Shown here one piece after another: positions 22,609 to 32,618 of a stretch of 64,000 bases of DNA. The notes under the pieces were generated by a model that had not been told where the DNA came from, made no database searches, and saw only the letters and a program-made list of their open reading frames with translations. The stretch is from an uncultured Eubacteriales bacterium (lineage in GTDB: Bacteria > Bacillota > Clostridia > Christensenellales > Pumilibacteraceae): NCBI GenBank assembly GCA_900543755.1, contig UQSP01000001.1, positions 1 through 64,000 on the forward strand. Reading direction: 5' to 3'. Position 1 is the stretch's first letter; each line of letters starts with the position of its first letter. Position numbers and translations under genes: made by a program.

Positions 22609-24369
22609 TTGAAGGAAAACAAACAAAAACTCAACCGCACTTTCATCGGCGGACAGGCGCTTATGGAGGGCGTCATGATGCAGGGCGCGACTTCCATGGC
22701 GATGACCGTCAGGACGGAAAGCGGCGACATTCTTACCGAGACAAAGCGGCTTAGTCCTAAAAAATGGTATAACAAGGTTCCCGTTTTAAGGGGATGCGTT
22801 GCTTTTATCAAGTCGCTTGTGGGCGGCACTTCGGCGCTCATGAAAAGTGCGGAAGTCATTTATCCCGAGGAGGAGACGCCGGGAAAGGCTTCCTTTGCGA
22901 TTGCCGCGGTTCTGGGCGTCGTTTTTGCTGTTGCGCTGTTCATTCTGCTTCCTTCTTTCGTCGCGTCCATGATTGACAAATACCTTATTTCGCTTTCGGT
23001 GCTTGCTTTCGCGCTTATCGAAGGACTTTTAAGGATATTGATTTTCGTTTTATATCTTCTCATAGTTTCGCGCATGAAGGATATAAGGCGTACTTTTATG
23101 TACCACGGGGCGGAGCACCGCACGATTAACTGTTTTGAGCACGGACTCGAGCTGACGGTGGAAAACGTGCAGAAGTGTTCTACTCGGCACAACCGTTGCG
23201 GGACTACTTTCCTGTTTTTCGTCATGGTTGTGTCCATTCTCGTGTTTTCGCTGGCTACCTGGATTTTATCTCTTTTAGGTTGGGCCGATCTCGGAGTTCT
23301 TGCTAAAATGGGCATAAGGCTGCTGTTGTTGCCTTTCGTAGCAGGTCTGTCTTACGAACTTTTGCGCTTTCTGGCAATACTGCCCGATAACTTTTTTGTA
23401 AACATATTCCGCGCGCCCGGACTGGCGCTCCAGCGGCTTACGACTTACCCGCCCGAGGACGAAATGGCGGAAATAGCCATTATATCCTTTAATCTGGTGC
23501 GGGAAATGGACGCGGACCCGACTGTAAAACCTCATAAGTTCGGCGAGTTTACCATGCCGCAACTCAAAAAATTCGTGTCCGATAAGCTTGCCGCCGCAGG
23601 TATAACCGAACAAGCCGAAACCGACTGGCTTATTGCCGCCGCGCTCGGATTAAAACGGGGTGAGCTTTCTTCGGTGGAAAAAACCGATTACAAGCAATAC
23701 CGTAAGGTTTCCGACTACGCGGCAAAGCGCGTAAAGGGTGTGCCTCTGGATTATATCACGGGCTACGGCGAATTTTACGGATTTAAAGTAAAAGTCAACG
23801 AAAACGTGCTTATACCGCGGCTTGACACCGAAATTCTTGCCGATGAGGTTATTAAATACCTTAACCGAACCGGAAAAGACTGCGAGGTACTTGACCTTAT
23901 GACGGGCAGCGGCTGCATTGCTTTGGCGATTGCGAAAAAAACTTCCGCGCGCGTTACGGCATCGGACGTTTCGGCTGAGGCGATTAAAGTCGCCGAGCAA
24001 AATCTTGCGGGGACGGGTGCGCAAGTCGTCATGTCCGACGGCTTCAAGTCTTTACCTGACAAGACTTTCGACCTGATTGTTTCCAATCCGCCTTATATAC
24101 GCCGCGGCGAAATAGATTCTCTTGCTCCCGACGTTACCTGCCAGCCGCGCATCGCTCTTGACGGGGGAGAGGACGGACTGGATTTTTACCGTCTTATCGC
24201 CCTTGAGGCGCCCGTAAGACTTACCGAGGGCGGCATGCTGTTTCTGGAAATCGGTTTCGACCAGCGGGAGGAAGTTACGGCGCTTTTAGATAAAGATTTT
24301 ACCGACATCGAATGTATAAAAGATTACGGCGGCAACGACAGGGTAATCGTCGCGCGCAAAAAACATTGA
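22609..24369 (+). CDS. prmC: Fusion: YqhQ (DUF1385) membrane domain and PrmC release-factor methyltransferase
   Basis: The 586-aa protein joins two genes that are normally separate neighbours. Residues 1 to about 300 are the DUF1385/YqhQ domain: the GGQALMEGVMMQG motif, two or three pairs of membrane helices and the YHGAEHRTINCFEHG motif. From about residue 315 it continues as PrmC, which methylates the GGQ glutamine of RF1/RF2. That part has a helical N-domain, a SAM loop LDLMTGSGCIALAIA and a catalytic NPPY at about residue 494. The TTG at 22609 is chosen because GAGG lies 5 nt before it; the frame upstream is unrelated. The fusion would place PrmC at the cytoplasmic membrane. prfA, its substrate, follows. 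Confidence 0.9.
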   Translation: MKENKQKLNRTFIGGQALMEGVMMQGATSMAMTVRTESGDILTETKRLSPKKWYNKVPVLRGCVAFIKSLVGGTSALMKSAEVIYPEEETPGKASFAIAAVLGVVFAVALFILLPSFVASMIDKYLISLSVLAFALIEGLLRILIFVLYLLIVSRMKDIRRTFMYHGAEHRTINCFEHGLELTVENVQKCSTRHNRCGTTFLFFVMVVSILVFSLATWILSLLGWADLGVLAKMGIRLLLLPFVAGLSYELLRFLAILPDNFFVNIFRAPGLALQRLTTYPPEDEMAEIAIISFNLVREMDADPTVKPHKFGEFTMPQLKKFVSDKLAAAGITEQAETDWLIAAALGLKRGELSSVEKTDYKQYRKVSDYAAKRVKGVPLDYITGYGEFYGFKVKVNENVLIPRLDTEILADEVIKYLNRTGKDCEVLDLMTGSGCIALAIAKKTSARVTASDVSAEAIKVAEQNLAGTGAQVVMSDGFKSLPDKTFDLIVSNPPYIRRGEIDSLAPDVTCQPRIALDGGEDGLDFYRLIALEAPVRLTEGGMLFLEIGFDQREEVTALLDKDFTDIECIKDYGGNDRVIVARKKH

Positions 24370-24527
24370 TTTATCTTTAAACCCAAAACCGCAGAGTAAA
24401 CGCGCGGCAAAAACTCATGCAACTAAACGCGCAACAAAACCTTAAATATTAAATAATTTAAAACGAGTAAAATAACGCGCACGGCGGATTATATTCCGCA
24501 AAATAAAAATTAAACCTCGGGTGCAAA

Positions 24528-25601
24528 ATGAACACTGAAAAACTTGACGGTATATTAAGTAAATACGAGGAGCTTGCCTCGCTTATATCAAAGCCGGAAA
24601 TAATTGCCGACAACAAGGAATGGACTAAACTCGTCAAAGAACATTCTTCGCTTGAGCCTGTCGTGGACGCATATCGCCGCCTTCTTAAAATCGACAAGGA
24701 ACTTGCCGGTCTTAAGGAAATGATTTCTTCGGAAGAGGATAAGGAGCTTAAAGAGCTTGCTTTGGAAGAAGAGGCTGCTAAACGCGAAGAAAGGGAAAAG
24801 ACGGAAAACGAGCTTAAGATTCTTTTACTGCCCGTCGACCCCAACGACGAGAAAAACGCCATTATCGAAATACGCGCGGGTGCCGGCGGAGACGAGGCGG
24901 CATTGTTCGCCGCGGAGCTGATGCGTATGTATAAAATGTACGCCGAGAAAAAACATTGGCGAGTTGAGGACGTGGACATCAACGAAACGGAGCTCGGAGG
25001 CGTCAAGGAGGCGGTTTTTTCGCTGACGGGCGACAGCATATTTTCGCGTCTTAAGTTCGAAAGCGGTGTGCACAGGGTTCAGCGCGTGCCCGATACCGAA
25101 TCTCAGGGCAGGATACACACTTCTACCGTTACCGTTGCCGTGCTTCCCGAGGTGGAGGACGTAGTGGTGGAAATAAACGAAAAGGACCTTAAAATCGACA
25201 CTTACCGTTCTGGCGGGGCGGGCGGCCAGCACGTCAACAAGACCGAATCCGCGATAAGAATAACGCATCTTCCGACGGGTATCGTCGTGCAGTGCCAGGA
25301 CGAACGTTCGCAGATTAAAAACCGCGAAAAAGCCATGCGCGTGCTTAAGTCGAAGCTTTACGACAAAATGCAGGAGGACGCCGACAAGGAATATTCGGCG
25401 GCAAGACGCTCGCAGGTGGGTACGGGCGACCGCTCCGAACGCATAAGAACGTATAATTTTCCTCAGGGAAGAGTTACCGACCACAGAATAAATCTTACGC
25501 TTTATTCGCTTGAAAATTTTATGAACGGCGATATCGACGAGATGCTTGACGCACTCAGGATTGCCGACCAGACCGCGAAGCTCGAGGCCGAAATAGACTG
25601 A
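24528..25601 (+). CDS. prfA: Peptide chain release factor 1
   Basis: RF1 terminates translation at UAA and UAG. The 357-aa product is of normal length. It has the codon-reading tripeptide P-x-T (here PDT, in [14 protein letters not shown]) and the catalytic GGQ (about residue 231, in [11 protein letters not shown]). PxT rather than SPF separates it from RF2. The ATG has only a weak purine stretch upstream. It follows the fused PrmC gene that modifies it. Confidence 0.96.
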   Translation: MNTEKLDGILSKYEELASLISKPEIIADNKEWTKLVKEHSSLEPVVDAYRRLLKIDKELAGLKEMISSEEDKELKELALEEEAAKREEREKTENELKILLLPVDPNDEKNAIIEIRAGAGGDEAALFAAELMRMYKMYAEKKHWRVEDVDINETELGGVKEAVFSLTGDSIFSRLKFESGVHRVQRVPDTESQGRIHTSTVTVAVLPEVEDVVVEINEKDLKIDTYRSGGAGGQHVNKTESAIRITHLPTGIVVQCQDERSQIKNREKAMRVLKSKLYDKMQEDADKEYSAARRSQVGTGDRSERIRTYNFPQGRVTDHRINLTLYSLENFMNGDIDEMLDALRIADQTAKLEAEID

Positions 25602-25607
25602 CGGGAC

Positions 25608-25650
25608 AGCCGTTTTTTAAAGCAGAAGTCTTTACTAAACGGCTTCTTTA
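25608..25650 (+). terminator. Probable prfA terminator
   Basis: AGCCGTTT pairs perfectly with AAACGGCT, and an inner TAAAG/CTTTA stem sits in the loop. The T tract is short and interrupted. Confidence 0.5.
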
Positions 25651-25853
25651 ACGGAAAATTTGTCTTCGCGGTTTAATCGGAATTCTGAAGATATATCGCG
25701 TGTTTATTCGGTTAATTTCTGTGCGGGTTAGAAAAAGTTTACCGACGTTGAAAAATGTTTGAGTGCAAAATAAGTATTTTAATGTATTTTGCGTTTGCCA
25801 CGAAAAAATCTCGCAAAAAAGCATAAAAAAATCAAAACAAAAGGCTTTCAAAA

Positions 25854-27329
25854 ATGACCAGGAAAAATTTTTACTTACAAGTGCTTATACTTGCCGTTCC
25901 CATTGCGCTTCAGAATCTTCTGACGGCGCTTTTGAACATATTCGACCAGATGATGGTGGGATGGCTGCCGGGCGGAATAGCAGACAGCGGATTGTCGGCT
26001 GTACTTTTGGCAAATCAGATAGTTTTTATCTTTCAGATAGTTATATTCGCCATTTGCAATACCGTGAATATTTTTATCGCGCAGTATACCGAAAACGGCA
26101 ACGAACATCTCATTAAAAACCGCGCAGGTTTTACTTTTATCATAATAGCTTTCGTGTCAATCGTGTTTATGCTGCTGTGCTATCTTGCGCCTTCCTTTGT
26201 CATAGGGCTTTTTAACCCCAGTGAAAATTACCGCAAAATGGCGGAAGATTTTTTAAGGCTGGTTGCGCTTTCCTTTATTCCCATGGGCATAAGCGTGGGA
26301 ATAGTTTTCATGTTGCGCGCCGTTAAACGCCTTAAAGCCGCGCTTGCGGTCAACGTGTGCGCCGTCGCGCTTAACTTTTTACTGAACTACACTTTTATGT
26401 TCGGTCTTATGGGCGTAAAACCCATGGGACTTCTTGGCGCGGCTTACGGCACGATATTTTCCCGTCTTGCCGAATGTATTGCAATGATTGCGGTATTGCT
26501 TATCCTTAAAAACCCGCTTGTGGGACGGATAAAAGAAATGTTTGCTTTCGACGGCAAATTCATATCGCAGTACTTTAAAATGTTTTTTCCCATACTGTGC
26601 AACGAGATTTTCTGGGTGCTTTCCACCACCGTTTACCTTTTCGTCTATGATAAACTCGAAAACAGCGCGGTGGTGCTCGCGTCGGTAAACATTGCTCAGT
26701 CGCTGGATAAAATAGTGTCCGTTGTGATGATAGGCGTGGGCAGTGCCATAGGCGTGGTTTTGGGCAATATAATCGGAAGGGGCAACAAGAAAGAAGTTGA
26801 CCTTTATGCGCGCGAATCGCTTAAGTTCGGCTTTATTACCGGGCTTGCGGTTGCGCTGCTCACGTTCGGTGCGGCGTTTGTCGCGCCCGCGGTATTCAAA
26901 AACGTCAGTGCCGCAACCCATGCCACCGCGCGAAACCTCATCATGCTTTACGCGCTTACGGCGACGCTGCGCACGCTTTCGTTTACCGCAGTCATAGGCA
27001 TTTTAAGAAGCGGCGGCGACACTACTTTCTGCATGATAAGCGAAACGGTCATAGTCTGGGTGGTTTCCGTGCCGCTTGTAATGGTTTGCGGGCTTGTATT
27101 TAACGCCAATGTTTACGTGGTGTATCTTATGTCCAACGTGTGCGAGGTGCTTAAACTGATTGTGTTTTACCGTCGTATAAGAAGCGACAAGTGGCTTAAA
27201 TTCGGTTTGACGCATAACGACGCTATGCCCAAGACGGAAATTGCCGTATCGGGCGAGGATGATAACGTCATCGATTTAGTTGCGGATTTATGCGTCGAAA
27301 ACGGCGGCGAAGAAGAAAACCGCTCTTAA
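25854..27329 (+). CDS. MATE family efflux transporter
   Basis: This 491-aa, about 12-helix membrane protein has the MATE features: an early QNLLTALLNIFDQMMVGWL segment, the internal repeat beginning near residue 240 (FFPILCNEIFWVLSTTVY), and an RSGGDT segment near residue 386. Known MATE proteins export drugs or metabolites using Na+ or H+ gradients; the substrate is not predictable here. The C-terminal 40 residues are acidic and lack the family's hydrophobic pattern. The Shine-Dalgarno sequence is weak (AAAGG, 10 nt before the ATG). Confidence 0.92.
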   Translation: MTRKNFYLQVLILAVPIALQNLLTALLNIFDQMMVGWLPGGIADSGLSAVLLANQIVFIFQIVIFAICNTVNIFIAQYTENGNEHLIKNRAGFTFIIIAFVSIVFMLLCYLAPSFVIGLFNPSENYRKMAEDFLRLVALSFIPMGISVGIVFMLRAVKRLKAALAVNVCAVALNFLLNYTFMFGLMGVKPMGLLGAAYGTIFSRLAECIAMIAVLLILKNPLVGRIKEMFAFDGKFISQYFKMFFPILCNEIFWVLSTTVYLFVYDKLENSAVVLASVNIAQSLDKIVSVVMIGVGSAIGVVLGNIIGRGNKKEVDLYARESLKFGFITGLAVALLTFGAAFVAPAVFKNVSAATHATARNLIMLYALTATLRTLSFTAVIGILRSGGDTTFCMISETVIVWVVSVPLVMVCGLVFNANVYVVYLMSNVCEVLKLIVFYRRIRSDKWLKFGLTHNDAMPKTEIAVSGEDDNVIDLVADLCVENGGEEENRS

Positions 27330-27497
27330 GGTGTCTTTTGCTTTATCTGTAAGCTTGTTTTTTTAGTTGCGATTAAGTTAAAAATTGCGGTTCACTATCA
27401 ATCGTTTCATGCAAATCACTTCAATCCGTAAAAACAGTTTTGCAGTATAGAAGTAAAAAAGAAAGAGCGTTAAATTTAGCCGAGGAGACGTCCCGAC

Positions 27498-29360
27498 ATG
27501 AACGGATTTTTACCCATGACAAGAGAAGAAATGGAGGCTCGCGGCTGGGAGCAGGCTGATTTTGTTTATGTTCTGGGCGACGCCTACGTGGACCATCCGT
27601 CGTTCGGTCCCGCGATAATTTCTCGCGTTCTCGAGAAAAACGGGTACAAAGTCTGCATTGTATCGCAGCCCGACTGGAAAAACGGCAAAGACATCATGCG
27701 GTTCGGCCGTCCGCGGCTGGGATTTCTGGTGTGTCCCGGCAACATGGATTCCATGGTTAACCATTATACTGTGGCGAAAAAACGCCGCGACTTCGACGCT
27801 TATACTCCAGGCGGAGCAGTGGGTAAAAGGCCCGATTACGCCTGTACCGTTTACTGCAATTATATTCGCAGTCACTTTAAAGACGCGGTTATCATAGCGG
27901 GAGGGATAGAACCGAGCTTAAGAAGACTTGCGCATTACGATTATTGGTCGGATTCTTTGCGGCGGTCGGAGCTTGTTACCTCACAGGCCGACATTATTTC
28001 TTACGGCATGGGCGAAAGGTCGATTGTCGAGATTGCCGACGCCCTTAATGCGGGGCTTAAACCCTGCGACATCACTTTTGTGAGGGGTACTGCATTTAAA
28101 AGCCGCGACAGGAAAGTTCTGGGCGAGTTTATAGAGCTTCCGTCCTTCGAGGAACTTAAAAAAGACAAAAAAAGATATGCCGAAAGTTTTCGCGTGCAGT
28201 ATGAAAATACCGACGCGATTACCGCCAAAACGCTGGTGGAAAGTTACGGCGACTTCTTTGTTGCGGTAAATCCGCCTGCTTATCCGCTTTCGCAAAAGGA
28301 AATGGACGAAGTTTACTCCCTTCCGTATATGCGAGCGTGGCACCCGCTTTACGACAAAGATGGCGGTATACCCGCGTTTAAGGAAATCAAATTTTCGCTT
28401 TGTTCTTCGCGCGGCTGCTTCGGCGGATGTTCGTTTTGCGCGCTCACTTTTCACCAGGGAAGAAGGATTCAGGCGCGCTCGCACGAGAGCATTGTCAGGG
28501 AGGCGGAGTTACTTGTTTCCGACCCCGATTTCAAAGGATATATTCACGACGTGGGCGGACCTACCGCCAATTTCCGCGCTCCGTCGTGCAAAAAACAGCT
28601 TAAGTCGGGGGTGTGTACCAAAAGACAATGTCTTTTTCCCGAAAAATGTCCCAATCTCGAGGTTTCGCACGAGGATTACGTGGCGTTGCTTAAAAAATTG
28701 CGCGCGGTAAAGGGAGTAAAAAAAGTTTTTATAAGAAGCGGTATAAGATTCGACTATCTTATGGCGGATAAGGACGACACGTTTTTCCGCGAGTTGGTCG
28801 CGCATCACGTCAGCGGTCAGCTTAAAGTCGCACCCGAACACGTTTCCGACCGTGTGCTTAATCTTATGGGCAAGCCGAAAAACGCAGTCTATAAGGCTTT
28901 TTCCAAAAAGTTTTATTTTGTTACGCGCGCGCTTAAAAAAGAGCAGTATCTTGTGCCTTACCTCATGAGTTCTCACCCCGGGTCAGGGCTTAAAGAGGCG
29001 GTAGAGCTTGCCGAATATCTCCGCGACAACAATTTAACGCCCGAGCAGGTCCAGGATTTTTATCCTACTCCGTCCACCGTATCGACGTGTATGTATTATA
29101 CGGGAATCGATCCGCGTGACGGCAAAAGCGTTTACGTACCGCGTTCCCCGCACGAAAAGGCAATGCAGCGCGCGCTTATACAGTATAAAAATCCCAAGAA
29201 TTACGATTTGGTGCGCGAGGCTCTCGTTAAGGCGGGAAGGACGGACCTTATAGGAAACGGCGGCAAATGCCTTATCCGTCCGCCTAAAAGAGTAAACGCA
29301 AACCGCGCGAATAAGGTTGAGCCGCGAGCAAAATCGGACTACGGCAAAAAGAAAAAGTAA
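27498..29360 (+). CDS. YgiQ family radical SAM protein
   Basis: The 620-aa product matches the YgiQ family: an N-terminal GDAYVDHPSFG motif, the radical SAM CxxxCxxC cluster motif at about residues 303-310 (CFGGCSFC), the HDVGGPTANFR segment, and a C-terminal PSTVSTCMYYTGIDP segment with a basic tail. Radical SAM enzymes use a 4Fe-4S cluster and SAM; the substrate of this family is not established. GAGGAG precedes the ATG. It appears monocistronic. Confidence 0.93.
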   Translation: MNGFLPMTREEMEARGWEQADFVYVLGDAYVDHPSFGPAIISRVLEKNGYKVCIVSQPDWKNGKDIMRFGRPRLGFLVCPGNMDSMVNHYTVAKKRRDFDAYTPGGAVGKRPDYACTVYCNYIRSHFKDAVIIAGGIEPSLRRLAHYDYWSDSLRRSELVTSQADIISYGMGERSIVEIADALNAGLKPCDITFVRGTAFKSRDRKVLGEFIELPSFEELKKDKKRYAESFRVQYENTDAITAKTLVESYGDFFVAVNPPAYPLSQKEMDEVYSLPYMRAWHPLYDKDGGIPAFKEIKFSLCSSRGCFGGCSFCALTFHQGRRIQARSHESIVREAELLVSDPDFKGYIHDVGGPTANFRAPSCKKQLKSGVCTKRQCLFPEKCPNLEVSHEDYVALLKKLRAVKGVKKVFIRSGIRFDYLMADKDDTFFRELVAHHVSGQLKVAPEHVSDRVLNLMGKPKNAVYKAFSKKFYFVTRALKKEQYLVPYLMSSHPGSGLKEAVELAEYLRDNNLTPEQVQDFYPTPSTVSTCMYYTGIDPRDGKSVYVPRSPHEKAMQRALIQYKNPKNYDLVREALVKAGRTDLIGNGGKCLIRPPKRVNANRANKVEPRAKSDYGKKKK

Positions 29361-29403
29361 CGTTTTGATATTTAATAAGGTTTTTTTTAGGCTGAATAAA
29401 TTG

Positions 29404-29429
29404 CGTCCGCGTAAAAACGGGCGTTTTTT
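29404..29429 (+). terminator. Probable ygiQ terminator
   Basis: CGTCCG pairs with CGGGCG (one T-G pair) with an 8-nt loop and six T. The remaining about 240 bp before the next gene hold its promoter and a long leader without an ORF. Confidence 0.55.
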
Positions 29430-29468
29430 ATTGCAAAAAAAAGAAAGAGATTTTCAATGCTTATCCGA

Positions 29469-29497
29469 TTGTCTTTTCTTCGCCGCCGTGATATAAT
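29469..29497 (+). promoter_or_regulatory. Promoter of the DUF1846 gene
   Basis: TTGTCT (29469-29474), a 17-nt spacer and TATAAT (29492-29497). The predicted leader is about 165 nt, long for this window, but no recognised riboswitch was found in it. Confidence 0.6.
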
Positions 29498-29669
29498 GGT
29501 TAAGACGTTTAAAGCGCGGTCGGTTCTTTTGCGTCGGCTTAAGCGATATACTTAATTATAAAAAAAAATGCGGCTGTCGTTTTCGGGCTCGGATTGGTTT
29601 ACGGGCTCAGACTAAAACAGGGAAACAACCGTCGCTATATTAAAAAAGGATAAAACGGGAGAGACGCTT

Positions 29670-31154
29670 ATGAGGAAAACAGGGTTCGACAACGATAAAT
29701 ATCTCGAGATGCAGTCAAGTCACATACGCGAGCGCATTGCGCGTTTCGGCGGAAAATTGTATCTTGAGTTCGGCGGAAAACTGTTTGACGACTATCATGC
29801 CTCGCGCGTGCTTCCCGGATTTCAGCCCGACAGTAAGCTTAAAATGCTGCTTACGCTTAAGGACCAGGCGGAAATCGTCATTGTCATCAGCGCCGAGGCT
29901 TTGGAAAAAAACAAGGTGCGCGGCGACTTGGGAATTACGTACGACCTTGACGTACTAAGGCTTATCGACGCTTTCAGAAGCGTGGATTTATACGTGGGCA
30001 GCGTGGTGCTTACCCATTACCGTCAGCAACTTCAGGCAACTCAGTTCGAGACCAAGCTTAACAATCTGGGCATCAAGGTTTACCGCCATTACCCGATAGA
30101 GGGCTATCCTTACGACGTGGCGCATATCGTCAGCGCGGACGGTTACGGCTGCAACGATTACATCGAAACTTCGCGTTCGCTTATAGTGGTTACGGCTCCG
30201 GGGCCGGGAAGCGGCAAAATGGCGACTTGCTTAAGTCAGCTTTATCACGACCACGAGCGCGGAATCAAAGCCGGCTATGCCAAATTCGAAACTTTTCCCA
30301 TCTGGAATCTGCCGCTTAAGCACCCCGTAAACATCGCTTACGAGGCGGCAACGGCTGATCTTAACGACGTCAACATGATTGACCCGTTTCACCTCGAGGC
30401 TTACGGGGAAACCACCGTCAACTACAATCGCGACGTGGAAATTTTCCCCGTACTTAACAATATTTTCGAAAAAATTTACGGTCAGTCCCCATATAAGTCG
30501 CCTACCGACATGGGCGTAAACATGGCGGGAAACTGTATCACCGACGACGAAGCGGTGCGCGACGCCGCCAACCGCGAGATAATACGCCGCCACTTACAGG
30601 CGCTTGTCGATTACCGTCAGGACAAAGTGGGAGAGGAGGTCGTTTCCAAGACCAAACTTCTCATGAAGCAGTCGGGTCTTGACATTTCCATGCGGCCCGT
30701 TGTCAACGCGTCGATTTCCAAAGCGGAGGAGACGGGTGCGCCCGCCGCCGCGCTGGAGCTTGAGGACGGCACCATCGTCACGGGCAAAACTTCCTCACTG
30801 CTGGGCGCAAGCTCCGCGATGCTGCTTAACGCGCTTAAAGTACTTGCGGGGATACAGGACAACGTGTTTTTGCTGTCGCCCGCGGTAATCGAGCCCATTC
30901 AGAAACTAAAGACCAAACATCTCGGCAACAATAACCCCAGACTTCACACGGACGAAATTCTGATTGCGCTGTCTATCTGCGCGGTCACCAGCCCCACCGC
31001 AATGCTTGCAATGGAACAGCTTCCTAAATTGCGCGGCTGCGAAATGCATTCCACGGTTATACTTTCTCAGGTGGACGTCAACGTCATTAAAAAATTGGGA
31101 ATTAATCTTACCTGCGAGCCTAAGTATCAGACCAAAAAGCTTTATCATAAGTAA
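29670..31154 (+). CDS. DUF1846 (UPF0371) family protein
   Basis: The 494-aa product starts with GFDNDKYLEMQSSHIRER and carries FGGKLFDDYHASRVLPGF, the hallmark of the DUF1846 family (PF08903). The family is widespread in Firmicutes with no established reaction. The APGPGSGKMATCLSQLYHD segment (about residues 179-193) resembles a nucleotide-binding loop. GGGAGAG lies upstream of the ATG. It is followed by the potassium transporter under a separate promoter. Confidence 0.92.
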   Translation: MRKTGFDNDKYLEMQSSHIRERIARFGGKLYLEFGGKLFDDYHASRVLPGFQPDSKLKMLLTLKDQAEIVIVISAEALEKNKVRGDLGITYDLDVLRLIDAFRSVDLYVGSVVLTHYRQQLQATQFETKLNNLGIKVYRHYPIEGYPYDVAHIVSADGYGCNDYIETSRSLIVVTAPGPGSGKMATCLSQLYHDHERGIKAGYAKFETFPIWNLPLKHPVNIAYEAATADLNDVNMIDPFHLEAYGETTVNYNRDVEIFPVLNNIFEKIYGQSPYKSPTDMGVNMAGNCITDDEAVRDAANREIIRRHLQALVDYRQDKVGEEVVSKTKLLMKQSGLDISMRPVVNASISKAEETGAPAAALELEDGTIVTGKTSSLLGASSAMLLNALKVLAGIQDNVFLLSPAVIEPIQKLKTKHLGNNNPRLHTDEILIALSICAVTSPTAMLAMEQLPKLRGCEMHSTVILSQVDVNVIKKLGINLTCEPKYQTKKLYHK

Positions 31155-31183
31155 TGCCGCGTTTTTCTCGAGGATAAAAGCGC

Positions 31184-31212
31184 TTGACAGTTTAAGGGTG
31201 CGGTAGTATAAT
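31184..31212 (+). promoter_or_regulatory. Potassium transporter promoter placed at the start codon (leaderless)
   Basis: TTGACA (31184-31189), a 17-nt spacer and TATAAT (31207-31212) form a perfect consensus. Only 7 nt separate the -10 from ATG 31220, so transcription should begin at 31218-31220. There is no Shine-Dalgarno sequence. Confidence 0.8.
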
Positions 31213-31219
31213 AAACGAC

Positions 31220-32584
31220 ATGAAATACGGGTTCATCAAAATCGGAGCAAGACCCGCAGGCGCAGGCTTTCTCAATCAGACGCGAATAATCGTTTTAAGT
31301 TTTCTTGTGGTCATTCTTGTGGGAGCTGCTCTTTTGATGTTGCCTTTTTCCTCCGTGAACGGGATAGATTTCATCGACGCGCTGTTTACCGCCACTTCCG
31401 CCACTTGCGTGACGGGGTTAAGTACCGTAGATCTTGCGAGTACGCTTACTACTTTCGGTCATGTCGTGGTTCTTCTGCTTATTCAGATAGGCGGACTGGG
31501 CTTCATGACGCTGGCTTCGGCTACATTCGTCATGCTGGGGCGCCGTTTCAGTCTTAGAGAAAGACTGAATATGCGCGATTATCTTTCCGAAGACAACATG
31601 AGCGTGCTGGGTCGGCTTGCCCTCAACGTGGTAAAACTTTCGTTTTTAATCGAAGGGGTGGGCGCGGTGCTCCTGACCGTTGCTTTCTGCTCCGATTTTT
31701 CTTTCGGCCGCGCGCTTTGGTACGGCGTTTTCCACAGCGTTTCGGCTTTTTGTAACGCCGGACTCGATATCGTGCCTTACAAAGAGAGTTTCGAGCCTTA
31801 TATTTCCGATCCGTTCGTGCTGGTGGTGCTGGCTCTTCTTATAATTATCGGCGGACTTGGCTTTATTGTGGTGGGCGATATCGTAAGCGTAAAAAGGTTC
31901 AAGAAACTGCGCATGGACAGCAAGATAGTGCTTATCGTCAGCGGCGCTCTCCTGTTGTTCGGTACTCTCGTTTATATGATTTGCGAATACAATAACGAAG
32001 CTACTATCGGCGGACTTAATTTCGGCGACAAACTTGCAAACGCGTTCTTCCTTTCGGCGTCTACGCGTACCGCGGGTTTTGCATCCTTCCCGCTAGGCGA
32101 ACTTTCTCCCGTGTCCAGAAGCGTTACTATTATGCTGATGTTTATCGGCGCGTCACCGGGCTCAACCGGCGGCGGCATAAAAACCACGACTTTGTTCGTC
32201 CTTTTGGTGTGGGTTGCCGCTCACGTCCGTCAAAAACGTTCCACGGTAATCGGGATGAGAAAGGTGGGCAACAACGTCCGCTCCAAGGCGGCGACGATTT
32301 TCGTGCTGGCAATTGCCACGCTTACCGTGACGCAAACGCTTTTGCTTGCCTTCGACGGCGGGAAATTCACTTACGAGCAGCTTTTGTTCGAGGCGGTAAG
32401 CGCGTATGCGACGGTAGGCCTTTCGATGGGTATCACGGGCCTTTTAAGCCTGGGCAGTAAGATTATAATCATCCTTGTCATGTTCATGGGCAGGGTGGGC
32501 GCTTATACATTGCTTATGGCGGCGATAAAAAGGAAAAAGACTCAGGAAAGAATTCAATATCAGGAATTCAATATAATGATGTGA
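31220..32584 (+). CDS. Potassium uptake channel subunit, TrkH/KtrB family
   Basis: This 454-aa membrane protein has four pore-loop repeats of the Trk/Ktr superfamily, with selectivity-filter glycines in TCVTGLS, CNAGLD, RTAGFA and ATVGLS. The conserved GASPGSTGGGIKTTT motif follows the third repeat. It imports K+ with a cytoplasmic regulatory ring, encoded 34 bp downstream. The length and pairing fit KtrB or clostridial TrkH; these cannot be separated by eye. ATG 31220 is the only reasonable start and lies at the predicted transcription start. Confidence 0.93.
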   Translation: MKYGFIKIGARPAGAGFLNQTRIIVLSFLVVILVGAALLMLPFSSVNGIDFIDALFTATSATCVTGLSTVDLASTLTTFGHVVVLLLIQIGGLGFMTLASATFVMLGRRFSLRERLNMRDYLSEDNMSVLGRLALNVVKLSFLIEGVGAVLLTVAFCSDFSFGRALWYGVFHSVSAFCNAGLDIVPYKESFEPYISDPFVLVVLALLIIIGGLGFIVVGDIVSVKRFKKLRMDSKIVLIVSGALLLFGTLVYMICEYNNEATIGGLNFGDKLANAFFLSASTRTAGFASFPLGELSPVSRSVTIMLMFIGASPGSTGGGIKTTTLFVLLVWVAAHVRQKRSTVIGMRKVGNNVRSKAATIFVLAIATLTVTQTLLLAFDGGKFTYEQLLFEAVSAYATVGLSMGITGLLSLGSKIIIILVMFMGRVGAYTLLMAAIKRKKTQERIQYQEFNIMM

Positions 32585-32618
32585 CGATTTCGTCTTGTGA
32601 CGAAGGAGGTTTATTGAA

